Positions 18,088-27,406 are shown, numbered from the stretch's first letter. The stretch is DNA of 64,000 nt from Methylobacterium pseudosasicola (GCF_900114535.1 NZ_FOTK01000003.1:228928-292927), one strand, 5' to 3'. Made by a program: numbers and translations. The notes: generated by a model not told the origin, from the sequence alone.

Positions 18088-19731
18088 TCAACTTCGTCCA
18101 CCCCAGTTCTCGGCGCGGAAATCCATCGCGAAGGCGGGCGAAGCCTTCCAGGCGAGCGCCCTGGGCTTGGCCGTGAAGGTCGAATTCTGGTGGAGCACGG
18201 TGTAGGCGGGGTCCTCGCGCTCCGCGATCTCGAGCATCCGGCGGAAGACCTGCTTGCGGCGGGCACGGTCCATCGAGGTCTCGAGTTCGACCGACAGCGT
18301 GTTGAATTCCGGGTGGCTCCACTCGCCGACCTGCTGTTGCTGGCCGTTGGGGCCGTGCTGGTTCACGAGCGAGGAGACGGGATCGCTGAACAGCGCGGAG
18401 TTGGACCAGTCCCGCACGGCGCGGGTCGGCGTGCGCTCGAAGACCTGCTGCCAGTTCTCCTTGACCTGGATCTCGACGTTGAGCCCGGCCTCCTTCCACA
18501 TCTCGACCAGGACTTGTGCGGTCGACACCTGATTGGTGTAGTAGTTGTTGAGAAGCCGATAGGGGATCGGATCGCCCCGGTAGCCCGCCTGCTTGACGAG
18601 ATCCCGCGCCAGGCCGGGATCGTAAGCCGGCACAGACCAGTCCTCGATGAACATGTCGCCGTAAAAGGGCCATTGCAGGCCCTTCGGGATGGCGGTGCGA
18701 CCGGCCCAGAGCGACTCGACGATCGCCTGCCGATCGATCGCATGCGTCATCGCCCGGCGGACCAGCGGGTCGGCGAGTTGGGCGTGATTCCGATCGAACA
18801 CCGTCAGCCGATGATTCGGGATCGGACCGCCATGAACCTCGAAGGCCGGGTTCGTCTCGATCTGCGCGATCTGGTCCGGGGGGATGTCGCAGGCGAAAAG
18901 GTACTCGCCGGAGAGCAGCCCCGCGATGCGCGCGGCGGTCTCGGGCACCTCGACGAAGCGGATCGATTTCAGCGGCGGGCGCCCGCCCCAGTAGGCGTCA
19001 TGCGCCTCGAGCAGCAGCGAGACATCGGGACGGTATTCGGCGACGCGATAGGGCCCCGTGGTGACCGGCTTGTTCGCCCAGTCGGCATAGGTCCTTGCCT
19101 CCTCAAAAGCGCGCCGGTTCATAATCTCGCTGCCGTAGCGCGAGAGTCGGCCTTCGAGCGTCACGTCCGGCGTGGCGTTCACGAAGCGGACGGTGTCCCT
19201 GTCGACGATCTCGACGCCGAGCAAGGCCGGCCAGTTGCGCCGGGCCACTGCCGGAACCTCAAGGGGAAGCTCCTTCGAGCCCCGGCCGCCGCCGATCGAG
19301 AAATCGGCCGCGATGGTCTTGCCCGCGCTCGGCTGGGTGTCGCCGAACATCCGCTCCCGGCCGAACGTGAAGGCGACGTCTTCCACTGTCAGCGCGTCGC
19401 CGTTGTGGAACCGGACGCCCCGCCGCAGCGTGAGTTCGACGACGCGCTCATCGATCCGCCGCCATCCGGTGGCGAGGCCGGGTACAGATTCGAGCTGGCC
19501 GCGCCAGTTCCGACCGATCAGGCCTTCCCAGAGGGACGAGAAGAAGACGCGCTCGCCGACATTGGACTGTTCGCGCAGCACATCCAGCGTGTTGGTGTTG
19601 GACACCTTCTGCACGGCCACCGTGATCGACGGTCGCGCGTCGGCCTGAGCGAGCGCGGCGTGCCGGATGACGAACGGGGCGGCGACGCCCGCCGCGAGCG
19701 CCTGTCGGCGCGTGATCGAGGACTCCGCCAC
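18088..19731 (-). CDS. ABC transporter solute-binding protein (SBP_bac_5)
   Basis: A 547-residue periplasmic binding protein of the dipeptide/oligopeptide/opine family. It has a Tat-type leader (ITRRQALAAGVAAPFVIR), the family signature around VELTLRRGVRFHNGDALTVEDVAFTF, and two lobes. It is the first gene of the importer operon and its specificity sets the substrate. This family takes peptides, but also nickel complexes, opines, agrocinopines and oligosaccharides. With a sugar isomerase-like gene in the operon, a sugar-containing ligand is plausible (inference). Confidence 0.92.
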   Translation of the reverse strand: MAESSITRRQALAAGVAAPFVIRHAALAQADARPSITVAVQKVSNTNTLDVLREQSNVGERVFFSSLWEGLIGRNWRGQLESVPGLATGWRRIDERVVELTLRRGVRFHNGDALTVEDVAFTFGRERMFGDTQPSAGKTIAADFSIGGGRGSKELPLEVPAVARRNWPALLGVEIVDRDTVRFVNATPDVTLEGRLSRYGSEIMNRRAFEEARTYADWANKPVTTGPYRVAEYRPDVSLLLEAHDAYWGGRPPLKSIRFVEVPETAARIAGLLSGEYLFACDIPPDQIAQIETNPAFEVHGGPIPNHRLTVFDRNHAQLADPLVRRAMTHAIDRQAIVESLWAGRTAIPKGLQWPFYGDMFIEDWSVPAYDPGLARDLVKQAGYRGDPIPYRLLNNYYTNQVSTAQVLVEMWKEAGLNVEIQVKENWQQVFERTPTRAVRDWSNSALFSDPVSSLVNQHGPNGQQQQVGEWSHPEFNTLSVELETSMDRARRKQVFRRMLEIAEREDPAYTVLHQNSTFTAKPRALAWKASPAFAMDFRAENWGGRS

Positions 19732-19983
19732 CTGCCCCTCCGTCGCCGCTGACGGCAGCGTCCGTTACGGCGTGGCGATGAAGCTTGCATGACTGTTGTT
19801 GCGGGTTGGCGTGGCGCCCCTAATCGAGGCTCGCCGTTCGACGGGACGGCGCCCGCGTTGCGCTCACGGAATGAATTGGATGCTTCTTGCGGGATCCTGA
19901 TGTCGCCTTGCGGCCAAGTTCTCACATCCTTACCGGGCACCCCTCCACATTCGCGTTCCGGGAGCGGCGCGGATCGGCGGGCG

Positions 19984-20925
19984 TCAGTTCAGCGTGCGGT
20001 CAGCGACGACCATGACCTTGCGCCAGACGCCGAGGAGGCTGACCTGCGGAACGCGGCCGTCCGCAGCGACCGAGACCGTCGCGGTGCGACCGGAGACTAG
20101 CCGGGCCTGGTCGGGAACGCCGTCGAGCTTGATCCGCACGGGGATGCGCTGCGCCAGCCGCACCCAGGCGAAGGTCGGGTTGACGTTGGCGAGCAGGTTC
20201 GCGCCAGCGGTGCGCTCCCGATCCTCGATGCCGCCCGCGACGCTCTCGACATGGCCGGTGATGACTCCGTCCTCGCCCATCAGGCGGATGCTGGCCCGGT
20301 CGCCGACATGGATGCGCGGCAGCTTGGTCTCCTCGAAATAGCCCTCGACCCGGAGCGTGTCGCCGTCGACCAGCGCCATCACGCCCTTGCCGGTGTTGAC
20401 GTAATTGCCCGGCCGCAGCTCCATGTTGGTGATGCGGCCGTTGACCGAGGCCTTCACCGCGGAGCGGTCGAGATTGAGCTTGGCGACGTCCCGGTCGGCC
20501 AGGGCCTGGTCGTAGGCGGCCTTCGCCGACAGGTCCGTCGCCCGGGCGAGCTCGACCTTCTGCTGCGAGACGGCGGCATCGCTGAGCCGCGCATAGCGGA
20601 GATAGTCGGCGGCGGCCTGCTCGGCACTGGCCTTCTTGCCGTCGACCACGGCCTCGGCCTGGCGCAGGGCCAGGGTGAAGCGCTCGGGGTCGATCCGGAA
20701 CAGCACGTCGCCGCGCTTCACCACCTGGTTGTCCTCGACCAGGACCTCGGTGACCAGGCCCGAGACGTCGGGCGCCACGGCGACCACGTCGGCGCGCACG
20801 CGCCCGTCACGGGTCCAGGGGGCCTCCATGTAGTAGTCCCACAGGGCGAGCCCGACGACGATCGCGGCCGCCACCATGGCGAGGGTGACGATCAGGCGGA
20901 ATGAGAGGGTTAGCAGCCGGGTCAT
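19984..20925 (-). CDS. Efflux membrane-fusion protein, AaeA/EmrA type
   Basis: A 313-residue HlyD-family adaptor. It has an N-terminal anchor helix (about 10-28) and a biotinyl-lipoyl half-motif VAVAPDVSGLVTEVLVEDNQVVKRGDVLFRID. An alpha-hairpin follows (about 85-150). A second lipoyl half ends the core (SAVKASVNGRITNMELRPGNYV), with a beta-barrel domain. It links the inner-membrane FUSC pump to the outer membrane. It lies downstream of the DUF1656 and FUSC genes, the standard aaeXAB set. Confidence 0.9.
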   Translation of the reverse strand: MTRLLTLSFRLIVTLAMVAAAIVVGLALWDYYMEAPWTRDGRVRADVVAVAPDVSGLVTEVLVEDNQVVKRGDVLFRIDPERFTLALRQAEAVVDGKKASAEQAAADYLRYARLSDAAVSQQKVELARATDLSAKAAYDQALADRDVAKLNLDRSAVKASVNGRITNMELRPGNYVNTGKGVMALVDGDTLRVEGYFEETKLPRIHVGDRASIRLMGEDGVITGHVESVAGGIEDRERTAGANLLANVNPTFAWVRLAQRIPVRIKLDGVPDQARLVSGRTATVSVAADGRVPQVSLLGVWRKVMVVADRTLN

Positions 20926-20986
20926 GGGAGAAGCCGAACGGTCGGGGACAGGAGCACGGTGAGGGAGGGGGGCGGTCGCCGCGCGG

Positions 20987-21196
20987 TCACGACATCAGCG
21001 GCAGCGCCACCGAGACGACGCACCCGAGCAGCACGACGTAGAGTGCGAGGTCGAAGAGCGGGCGGTGCCAGACCAGGCGGTAGAACCCGATCCGGTCCAG
21101 GATGCCGCGCGCCACCAAGCTGATCAGGAAGGCGAGCAGCATCCAGGCTGCGAGGCACGGGACGAAGACCCCGTAGAGGTCGAGTTCACCGGTCAT
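20987..21196 (-). CDS. DUF1656 small membrane protein, AaeX-like
   Basis: A 69-residue protein with two hydrophobic helices (about 12-30 and 45-66) and the family start GELDLYGVFVP followed by FYRLVWHRPLFDLALYVVLLG. DUF1656 proteins occur between FUSC pumps and their adaptors. The start overlaps the FUSC stop by four bases. Function is unproven; it probably assembles with the pump. Confidence 0.88.
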   Translation of the reverse strand: MTGELDLYGVFVPCLAAWMLLAFLISLVARGILDRIGFYRLVWHRPLFDLALYVVLLGCVVSVALPLMS

Positions 21197-23235
21197 GCCG
21201 CGAGCCCCGGTCGCATGGTGATCGACAGGCTCGGCTGCCAGGGGGACGCGTCGGGAAACAGGCCGCGGCGGATCCCCACCAGACCGAGAAGAGCCGCCCG
21301 GTGGGACGCCTGCTGCAGGTGCGTCGCGGTGGCGTCCATCGCGGCATCGATCGTGGCCAGGAGCGCGATGGGCGGATGCGCGGCGCGCGTGCGGAAATAC
21401 TCCGCCAGGGCGGCCAGGAGGCGTTCGACGCCCGTCCGCGCCTCGCGCGACAGCCGCCGGCGGTCCCGGCGCAACTCAACGACGTTGATCCCGACCCGCA
21501 CCTCGGCGACGAGATCGGCGGTCCATTCGGCATCCTCGGGCGGGAGCGCGGCGAGCCGCGGCGCGATCAGGCCGACCCGATCGAGCATGATCGCCGCGAG
21601 TTCGAGGCCGTTCTCGGCGCCGCGGCGCTCGGCGGCGTCCGCCAGGCTCCGGCGGTTCACAAATCGCAGGCGTCGCGCCGTCCAATCGGCCCCGACTGAT
21701 CGGACCAGCCGCGTCACCACCGCCGCGATCCACATCCCGGTGATCACGGCGACCGAGGCGTTGGTGAAGGCCGCGAAATCGCCGGTGTAGCTGCCCTGGA
21801 GCGCGATCATGGCCGAGCCGTTGACGGCGGCGCCCATCGCGATCGGCGCCGTCCGCGGCTGGGTCATGCAGAGGCCGCAGAGGATCAGGGCCGGGGCCAG
21901 CGCCAGCGCCAGCATCTCGAAGCTGGTCGCCCTCGGAAGCACGGCGAACAGGTAGAGGCCGGCCACGACGCCGCCGACGATAGCCGAGTTGGCGAAGCCG
22001 ACGATGGACGGGGCCGGGTCGTCCTGGACGGCGAAGAAGCAGCAGGCGACGGCCGCCATCATCGGCGCGCCGGACCCGTCGGGCCAGCCGGTGGCGATCC
22101 AGATCGCGCAGCAGAGCAGGATGGAGAGGAACACGCCGACCGCCGACAGCAGGGCCATGCCGTGATCGCGATGCCGGATCGAGCGGGCCTTGGCCGTGTA
22201 CTGGAAGGCGAGGTCCTCCGTGACGGGCGTGCCGTCGACGACGTGCCGCTGCAGCAGCCGCGCATCCTGGCGCAGATCGATGAAGTCGCGCAGGCGCGCG
22301 ACGAGGCTCGCGAGGACCACGTCCGACCAGCGCGAGCCCTGCCCCAGGCGCGGGTCGACGGCGTCCACGGCGGAGCGCATGCGCCCGGCGGCATCCGGAT
22401 CCGTCGTCCCGGAGGCGATCCATGCGGCCATCTCGTCGAGAACGCCGCGGATGCGTGCGGGAAGCGCTCCGGCCTGGTCCAGCGTCGCGATGCGGTCCGC
22501 GATGGCAGAGACGATGGGCAGGACCATCAGCATGTGCTGGCGCAGGGTCGCCATGGCGGCGGCCGAGCGCTCGCCACCGGTCATGTCGTAGCGCAGCGGC
22601 GTCGCCAGCGCATCGAACGCCAAGGCGTCGGAGGCGAGCCGCAGGCGCCGGGCCTGCGTGTCCCGAGCCCCGCCGGTCCGACCGAGCACGTCGGCGACCC
22701 AGCCCCGCGCGTCGCGCAGCCAGAGGTCGAGCCGCCCTGCGATCAGGGGGGCCACGGAGCGGGGCAGGACGAGGGTGGAGACGAGGCTGGCGCACAGGAT
22801 GCCCAGCAGGATCTCCTCGGCGCGGGCGACCGCCGTATCGAACATCGACCCCGGCTCGCCCACGGCGGGAAAGCCGATCAGCGCCGCGGTGTAGCCGCCG
22901 AGCATCATCAGGTAGCTGCTCGGGGTCCGGTCCAGCAGCGAGACGTACAGGCAGAGGGCGACCCAGAACGCGATGGCGAGGGTCAAAAGCTCCGGCGCGT
23001 TCGCGAGATTGGGGACCAGGATCACGGTCACCGTCGCGCCCAGCAGGGTGCCGAGCACTCGGTAGAGCGCCTTCGAGCGCGTCGCGCCCGCCAGGACCTG
23101 GCTGGTGATGTAGACCGTGCCCAAGGCCCAGTACGGCCGCGGCAGGTCGATCCATAGGGCGAGGTACAGGGCCAGCATCGCCGCCGTGTAGGTCTTGATC
23201 GCGAAGGACCAGTCTTGCCAACCGGGAAGGTTCAT
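21193..23235 (-). CDS. FUSC-family aromatic acid efflux pump, AaeB-like
   Basis: A 680-residue inner-membrane protein. It has two blocks of about five to six helices (about 10-165 and 345-510) separated by a long soluble helical region, plus a soluble C-terminus, as in AaeB. The N-terminus WSFAIKTYTAAMLALYLALWIDLPRPYWA is characteristic. ATG 23235 overlaps the MarR stop (ATGA), so the longer reading to 23835 is rejected. AaeB pumps export hydroxylated aromatic acids; the substrate here is inferred from family. Confidence 0.9.
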   Translation of the reverse strand: MNLPGWQDWSFAIKTYTAAMLALYLALWIDLPRPYWALGTVYITSQVLAGATRSKALYRVLGTLLGATVTVILVPNLANAPELLTLAIAFWVALCLYVSLLDRTPSSYLMMLGGYTAALIGFPAVGEPGSMFDTAVARAEEILLGILCASLVSTLVLPRSVAPLIAGRLDLWLRDARGWVADVLGRTGGARDTQARRLRLASDALAFDALATPLRYDMTGGERSAAAMATLRQHMLMVLPIVSAIADRIATLDQAGALPARIRGVLDEMAAWIASGTTDPDAAGRMRSAVDAVDPRLGQGSRWSDVVLASLVARLRDFIDLRQDARLLQRHVVDGTPVTEDLAFQYTAKARSIRHRDHGMALLSAVGVFLSILLCCAIWIATGWPDGSGAPMMAAVACCFFAVQDDPAPSIVGFANSAIVGGVVAGLYLFAVLPRATSFEMLALALAPALILCGLCMTQPRTAPIAMGAAVNGSAMIALQGSYTGDFAAFTNASVAVITGMWIAAVVTRLVRSVGADWTARRLRFVNRRSLADAAERRGAENGLELAAIMLDRVGLIAPRLAALPPEDAEWTADLVAEVRVGINVVELRRDRRRLSREARTGVERLLAALAEYFRTRAAHPPIALLATIDAAMDATATHLQQASHRAALLGLVGIRRGLFPDASPWQPSLSITMRPGLAA

Positions 23236-23708
23236 TCCGCGGCCTCCTCGGGCACCGGGCCCGCGGGCAGGTTGCGGCTGTAGCGCTGGATGGCCTGGAA
23301 CACGCGCAAGCTGGCCTCGATATCGGCGCTGTCGACCTCGGCGAACACCGCGTCCCGCAGCCTGGTGAGCTCGGCCTCCATCCGGGCGACCACCGTCTTC
23401 CCGGCCGGCGTGAGGCTGAGGACCTTCGCGCGGCGGTCGGTCGGATCCTCCATGCGCACGATCAGGCCCGCCGCGCCGAGCTGGTCGAGGAGCCGCACCA
23501 GCGAGGGCCCCTCGATGCCCACGGCCTCGGCTAGCGCGTTCTGGCGGGGATGCCCGTCGAGGCGCCCGATCAGGATCAGGGGCAGCGCGGTCGCGTCCGA
23601 CAGGCCATGCGCCTCGGCGACGGCGTTGGCCGCCCGACGCCATTGGCGCCCGGCCAACAGCAGGGTGTGGGTATAGGTCTGGCGCTGACGGTCGAAAGTC
23701 TCGGACAC
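23232..23708 (-). CDS. MarR-family transcriptional regulator
   Basis: A 158-residue winged-helix regulator. It has NALAEAVGIEGPSLVRLLDQLGAAGLIVRMEDPTDRRAKVLSLT, the usual MarR recognition helix and wing with the D-x-R-x2-K/R motif. It is the first gene of a coupled operon with a FUSC pump, DUF1656 protein and adaptor. It is probably a repressor relieved by aromatic acids. Palindromes with ATAG/CTAT half-sites lie upstream (23762-23785 and 23861-23876). Confidence 0.9.
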   Translation of the reverse strand: MSETFDRQRQTYTHTLLLAGRQWRRAANAVAEAHGLSDATALPLILIGRLDGHPRQNALAEAVGIEGPSLVRLLDQLGAAGLIVRMEDPTDRRAKVLSLTPAGKTVVARMEAELTRLRDAVFAEVDSADIEASLRVFQAIQRYSRNLPAGPVPEEAAE

Positions 23709-23761
23709 CGGCGGTGACCTCTCGGGGCTTTGCGCGCGGCTCTGGTGAGGACCGTGCAGAC

Positions 23762-23785
23762 CTATTAAATAGTGTTCTACCTATT
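23762..23785. promoter_or_regulatory. Candidate MarR operator, proximal
   Basis: CTATT-A-AATAG (23762-23772) followed by CTATT (23781-23785) gives overlapping inverted repeats of the same half-site. It lies 54-77 bp upstream of the MarR gene, in AT-rich DNA suited to a promoter. Binding is inferred. Confidence 0.45.
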
Positions 23786-23860
23786 AGGTCGCGCGGATGG
23801 CCGTTGCCAAGCCCTTCGGCATGTCCCCGTCGCATACGTGCCTACCGATCTCGTGCTGAT

Positions 23861-23876
23861 AGATAGCATACTATCT
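23861..23876. promoter_or_regulatory. Candidate MarR operator, distal
   Basis: A perfect 16-bp inverted repeat AGATAG-CATA-CTATCT about 155 bp upstream of the MarR gene. Its ATAG/CTAT half-sites match the proximal element. Such spacing and symmetry fit MarR dimers. Confidence 0.5.
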
Positions 23877-24425
23877 TTACGCACGCAGATCGTTGTGTGT
23901 CTCTTGCCGGTTTCAAGCTGCGCGATGCCGATCCGCGCTCGGCGCTGGTCGCCGACCCGAACTATCCGGCGACCTTGAGGACATGCGCAGGATAGTCGCT
24001 GGCGTGCTCGAGTCGCCGGCGCTCCGGCACCTGCTCGAGGACAATCCGGAACGCCTGCCGGGCCGGACCGTCAGGACGCACGTCCGCTCACGAAAGCGAT
24101 CCATGTCGGCAGCTCCGACGCAGTCGAGTCGCGAGAAATTCGCCAGCGCGACCTCCGCTCAACCGCCTCAGCACCTCCGGATCAGACGATCCTCTTCCGA
24201 ACAATTTGCGCTTTCGGCCAAATATCAGATCTTCCCGTCTCCTACACTTTATCGTGGCGTCCCGCCGCCCCGAAAGACCGGTCTGGTGCCGATCCAGAGA
24301 GGCCGTTTCGTAAGACAGGCGTCGAACGCCTATCCATTCCCGAAGGATAACACCCGCGTTCCGATGGGACCGGCGCTGATCGTCGGCCCCGTCGGATGGA
24401 TCGCGTTGTCAGACCCCTGACGCCG
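23877..24425. other. Intergenic with a possible frameshifted gene remnant
   Basis: On the + strand, a frame near 23910-23980 reads FKLRDADPRSALVADPNYPA. After a frame change near 23978 it continues LEDMRRIVAGVLESPALRHL and then LEDNPERLPG to about 24065. The two pieces join smoothly and resemble the last helices of some enzyme, perhaps an amidohydrolase, but I cannot name it. The rest up to 24425 shows nothing. Confidence 0.35.
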
Positions 24426-25118
24426 TCAGGCCGCGGCGGACTTGCCGAGCTGGTCGAGGAGCCGCTGCGCCGCCGCGGCCGAGGAGGCAGGGTTCTGGCC
24501 GGTGATCAGGTGGCCGTCGGCGACGACGTGAGAGGCCCAATCGTCGCCGCGCGAGAAGCGTCCGCCGTTCTCCTTCAGGACGTTCTCGACGAGGAACGGC
24601 ACCACCTTCGTCAGCCCGACCGCCTCCTCCTCGGTGTTGGTGAAGCCGGTGACGGTCTTGCCGCTGACCAGCGGCTTGCCGTCCGGGCCCTTGACGTGCC
24701 GCAGCACGCCCGGCGCGTGGCAGACCAGAGCGACCGGCTTGCCGGCCGCAAACGTCTTCTCGATCAGCCCGATCGAGGTGGCATCCTCGGCGAGATCCCA
24801 GAGCGGGCCATGGCCGCCGGGATAGAACACGGCATCGAACGCGTCCGGTGAAACGCTCGACAGCGTCAGGGTGTCGGCCAGGGCTGCCTTCGCCTGCGCA
24901 TCCGCGGCGAAGCGCCGGGTGGCGTCGGTCTGCGAGGACGGCTCGTCGCTCTTCGGGTCGAGGGGCGGCTGGCCGCCCTTCGGCGAGGCGAGGGTCACGT
25001 CGACCCCCGCATCCTTGAAGACGTAATAGGGCGCGGCGAATTCCTCCAGCCAGAAGCCGGTCTTCTTGCCGGTGTCGCCGAGCCGGTCGTGCGAGGTCAG
25101 AACCAACAGGATCTTCAT
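24426..25118 (-). CDS. DJ-1/PfpI-family protein (Hsp31/glyoxalase III-like)
   Basis: A 230-residue class I glutamine-amidotransferase-like protein. The nucleophile elbow is LVCHAPG (Cys133, His134). A Glu in FWLEEF (residue 25 or 26) matches the catalytic acid of DJ-1 glyoxalases. PGGHGPLWD is the usual neighbouring motif. Relatives convert methylglyoxal to lactate without cofactor or repair glycated molecules. I chose ATG 25118 because AAGG sits 8-9 nt upstream, whereas it would abut the ATG at 25127. It is last in a run of redox genes under a NemR-like regulator. Confidence 0.85.
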   Translation of the reverse strand: MKILLVLTSHDRLGDTGKKTGFWLEEFAAPYYVFKDAGVDVTLASPKGGQPPLDPKSDEPSSQTDATRRFAADAQAKAALADTLTLSSVSPDAFDAVFYPGGHGPLWDLAEDATSIGLIEKTFAAGKPVALVCHAPGVLRHVKGPDGKPLVSGKTVTGFTNTEEEAVGLTKVVPFLVENVLKENGGRFSRGDDWASHVVADGHLITGQNPASSAAAAQRLLDQLGKSAAA

Positions 25119-25178
25119 GGCAATCATCCTTCATGGGGCGGCCGCGCCGGGCCGCATATGTTGCCGCGCGCGGCGGCG

Positions 25179-26204
25179 TCAGGGGGCGATGCGGATCACG
25201 AGCTTTCCGAAGTTCTCACCTCGGAGCAGCCCGATGAAGGCATTGGGCGCGTTCTCGAGGCCATCGACAATGTCCTCGCGCAGCTTGACCTGTCCCTCGG
25301 CGACCCAAGCCTTCATGGCGTCGAGGAAGGCTGCGAACTCGGGCCCGTAATGGTCCGAGATGATGAAGCCCTGCATGCGGATGCGCTTGACCAGCAGCGT
25401 GTACGCGAGCCGCGGAAGCCGGTCGGGCCCGGGCGGCGGGGCGGTGTCGTTGTAATGGGCGATGAGCCCGCAGACCGGGATCCGCGCGTGGACGTTGAGC
25501 AGCGGCAGCACCGCGTCGAACACCGGGCCGCCGACATTCTCGTAGTAGATGTCGATCCCGTCGGGCACGGCGCGCCGGAGTGCCTCGGCGAAGGCGGGGT
25601 CCCGCCGGTCGATGCAGGCGTCGAACCCGAGTTCGTCGGTGACGAAACGGCACTTGTCCGCGCCGCCGGCGATGCCGACCACCCGGCAGCTCTTCAGCTT
25701 GGCGATCTGGCCGACAACCGCCCCAACCGGCCCCGAGGCCGAGGCGACCACCAGGGTCTCGCCGGCCTTCGGCTCCCCGATCGTCAGCAGGCCGTGCCAA
25801 GCCGTGAAGCCGGGCATGCCGAGCACGCTGAGCGCATACGAGGGATGCGCAAAATCCGGTCCCAACCGGGTCAGGTTGGTCCCGTCGGAGAGCGCGTAAT
25901 CCTGCCACTCGCCGAACCCGGTCACCAGATCGCCCGGCTTGAAGTCGGGATGGCGGGACAGCGCGACGCGCGCGACCGTGGCGCCGCCCATCACCGCGCC
26001 GAGCGCCACCGGCTCGACATAGGACGGGCCTTCGCTCATGCGCCCGCGCATATAGGGATCGAGCGACAGGTAGAGGTTGCGCAGCAGGATCTGGCCCTCG
26101 GCGGGCTCGGGCCGGGGGACCTCCTCCAGGCGGAAATCCTCGGGCACCGGCTCCCCGCGCGGGCGGGCCGCCAGCACGATGCGGCGGTTCTTGTCCTGTG
26201 ACAT
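25179..26204 (-). CDS. NADP-dependent oxidoreductase, CurA/leukotriene B4 reductase type
   Basis: A 341-residue zinc-free medium-chain reductase. It has LSLDPYMRGRMSEGPSY and the NADP-binding stretch VVASASGPVGAVVGQIAKLKSCRVVGIAGG; YYENVGGPVFDAVLPLLN is also diagnostic. Family members reduce the carbon-carbon double bond of reactive enones, using NADPH. The neighbours (iron alcohol dehydrogenase, DJ-1 protein, NemR-like TetR) point to defence against reactive carbonyls. Confidence 0.9.
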   Translation of the reverse strand: MSQDKNRRIVLAARPRGEPVPEDFRLEEVPRPEPAEGQILLRNLYLSLDPYMRGRMSEGPSYVEPVALGAVMGGATVARVALSRHPDFKPGDLVTGFGEWQDYALSDGTNLTRLGPDFAHPSYALSVLGMPGFTAWHGLLTIGEPKAGETLVVASASGPVGAVVGQIAKLKSCRVVGIAGGADKCRFVTDELGFDACIDRRDPAFAEALRRAVPDGIDIYYENVGGPVFDAVLPLLNVHARIPVCGLIAHYNDTAPPPGPDRLPRLAYTLLVKRIRMQGFIISDHYGPEFAAFLDAMKAWVAEGQVKLREDIVDGLENAPNAFIGLLRGENFGKLVIRIAP

Positions 26205-26219
26205 GATCGGCCTCCCGGA

Positions 26220-27380
26220 TCAGAGCGCGGCTTCGAGGATGCGGCGGCTGACCGTGGGGGTGATGTCGCCGTGCTCGCCGATCGCCGTCATGCCGTGGGC
26301 TTCGAGCTGGGCGACCAGCGGATCGATCGCGGCCGCGTCGAGCCCGTAATCGGCGAGCCGCGTCCGGATGCCGAGCCCGTGGAAGAAGTCCTCGGTCCTG
26401 GCGATCGCGGCATTGATGCGGGCATCCTCCGTGCCGTCGGTGATGCCCCAGACACGCTCGGCATATTGCAGCAGCTTGCCGCGCTTCGCCGCGCGCCGGT
26501 CGCGCAGCAGCGACGGCAGCACCACCGCGAGCGTCCGGGCATGGTCGATCCCGTGCGCCGCGGTCAGCTCGTGCCCGATCATGTGGGTCGCCCAATCCTG
26601 CGGCACGCCCGCGCCGATCAGGCCGTTGAGCGCCAGCGTCGCGGTCCACATCAGGTTGGCGCGCAGATCGTAATCCGCGGGCGCCGCCACCGCCTTCGGG
26701 CCGATCTCGATCAGCGTCTGCAACAAGCTTTCGGCGAATCGATCCTGCACCAGCGCCCCGACCGGATAGGTCAGGTACTGCTCGACCACGTGGGTGAAGG
26801 CATCGGCCACGCCGTTGGCGACCTGCCGGGCCGGCAGGGTGAAGGTCTTGGTCGGATCCAGGATCGAGAATTGCGGGAAGCAATGATCGCTGAGGAAAGC
26901 GAGCTTGGAGGTGGTCGCCCGGCGGGTGATGACCGAGCCCTTGTTCATCTCGGACCCGGTGGCCGGCAGCGTCAGGACGCTCGCCAGGGGCAGGGCCCGC
27001 TCGACGTTGGCGCCGTGCGTTTCCAGGATCGACCAGGGATCGCCTTCGAACGGCACCGCCGCGGCGACGAACTTCGTCCCGTCGATCACCGAGCCGCCAC
27101 CGACGGCGAGCAGGAAGTCGCGCCCCTCACGGCGCACCTGCTCCACCGCCTTCATGAGCGTCTCGAAGGTGGGATTGGGCTCGATGCCGCCGAATTCCGC
27201 CACATCGCGGTCGCCGAGCGCCGCTTTTACCTCGTCGAGGGTGCCGTTCTTGCGGGCGCTCTCGCCGCCATACAGGACGAGCACGCGCGCGGCCTGCGGA
27301 ACGAGGTCGGCGAGCCGGGGAATGGTGTTGCGCCCGAACACGATCCGGGTGGGATTGTAGAATTCGAAGTCGAGCATCAT
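26220..27380 (-). CDS. Iron-containing alcohol dehydrogenase
   Basis: A 386-residue group III alcohol dehydrogenase, related to YqhD/butanol dehydrogenases. It has FYNPTRIVFGRNTI, the NAD(P)-binding GGGSVIDGTKF, and metal-ligand motifs including GHELTAAHGIDHARTLAVVLP. It likely reduces aldehydes with NADPH. ATG 27380 has an AGGAGA site just upstream. The longer reading to 27800 runs across the operator and into the TetR gene. The operator at 27392-27406 sits 12 bp before the start codon. Confidence 0.92.
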   Translation of the reverse strand: MMLDFEFYNPTRIVFGRNTIPRLADLVPQAARVLVLYGGESARKNGTLDEVKAALGDRDVAEFGGIEPNPTFETLMKAVEQVRREGRDFLLAVGGGSVIDGTKFVAAAVPFEGDPWSILETHGANVERALPLASVLTLPATGSEMNKGSVITRRATTSKLAFLSDHCFPQFSILDPTKTFTLPARQVANGVADAFTHVVEQYLTYPVGALVQDRFAESLLQTLIEIGPKAVAAPADYDLRANLMWTATLALNGLIGAGVPQDWATHMIGHELTAAHGIDHARTLAVVLPSLLRDRRAAKRGKLLQYAERVWGITDGTEDARINAAIARTEDFFHGLGIRTRLADYGLDAAAIDPLVAQLEAHGMTAIGEHGDITPTVSRRILEAAL

Positions 27381-27391
27381 CCATCTCCTAT

Positions 27392-27406
27392 TAGACTGGT
27401 CGTCTA
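27392..27406. promoter_or_regulatory. NemR-like operator before the alcohol dehydrogenase
   Basis: TAGAC-TGGTC-GTCTA has perfect 5-bp arms around a 5-bp centre. It matches the site before the TetR gene and resembles the TAGACC/GGTCTA arms of E. coli NemR sites (recalled). It lies between the TetR gene and the redox operon. Confidence 0.65.
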
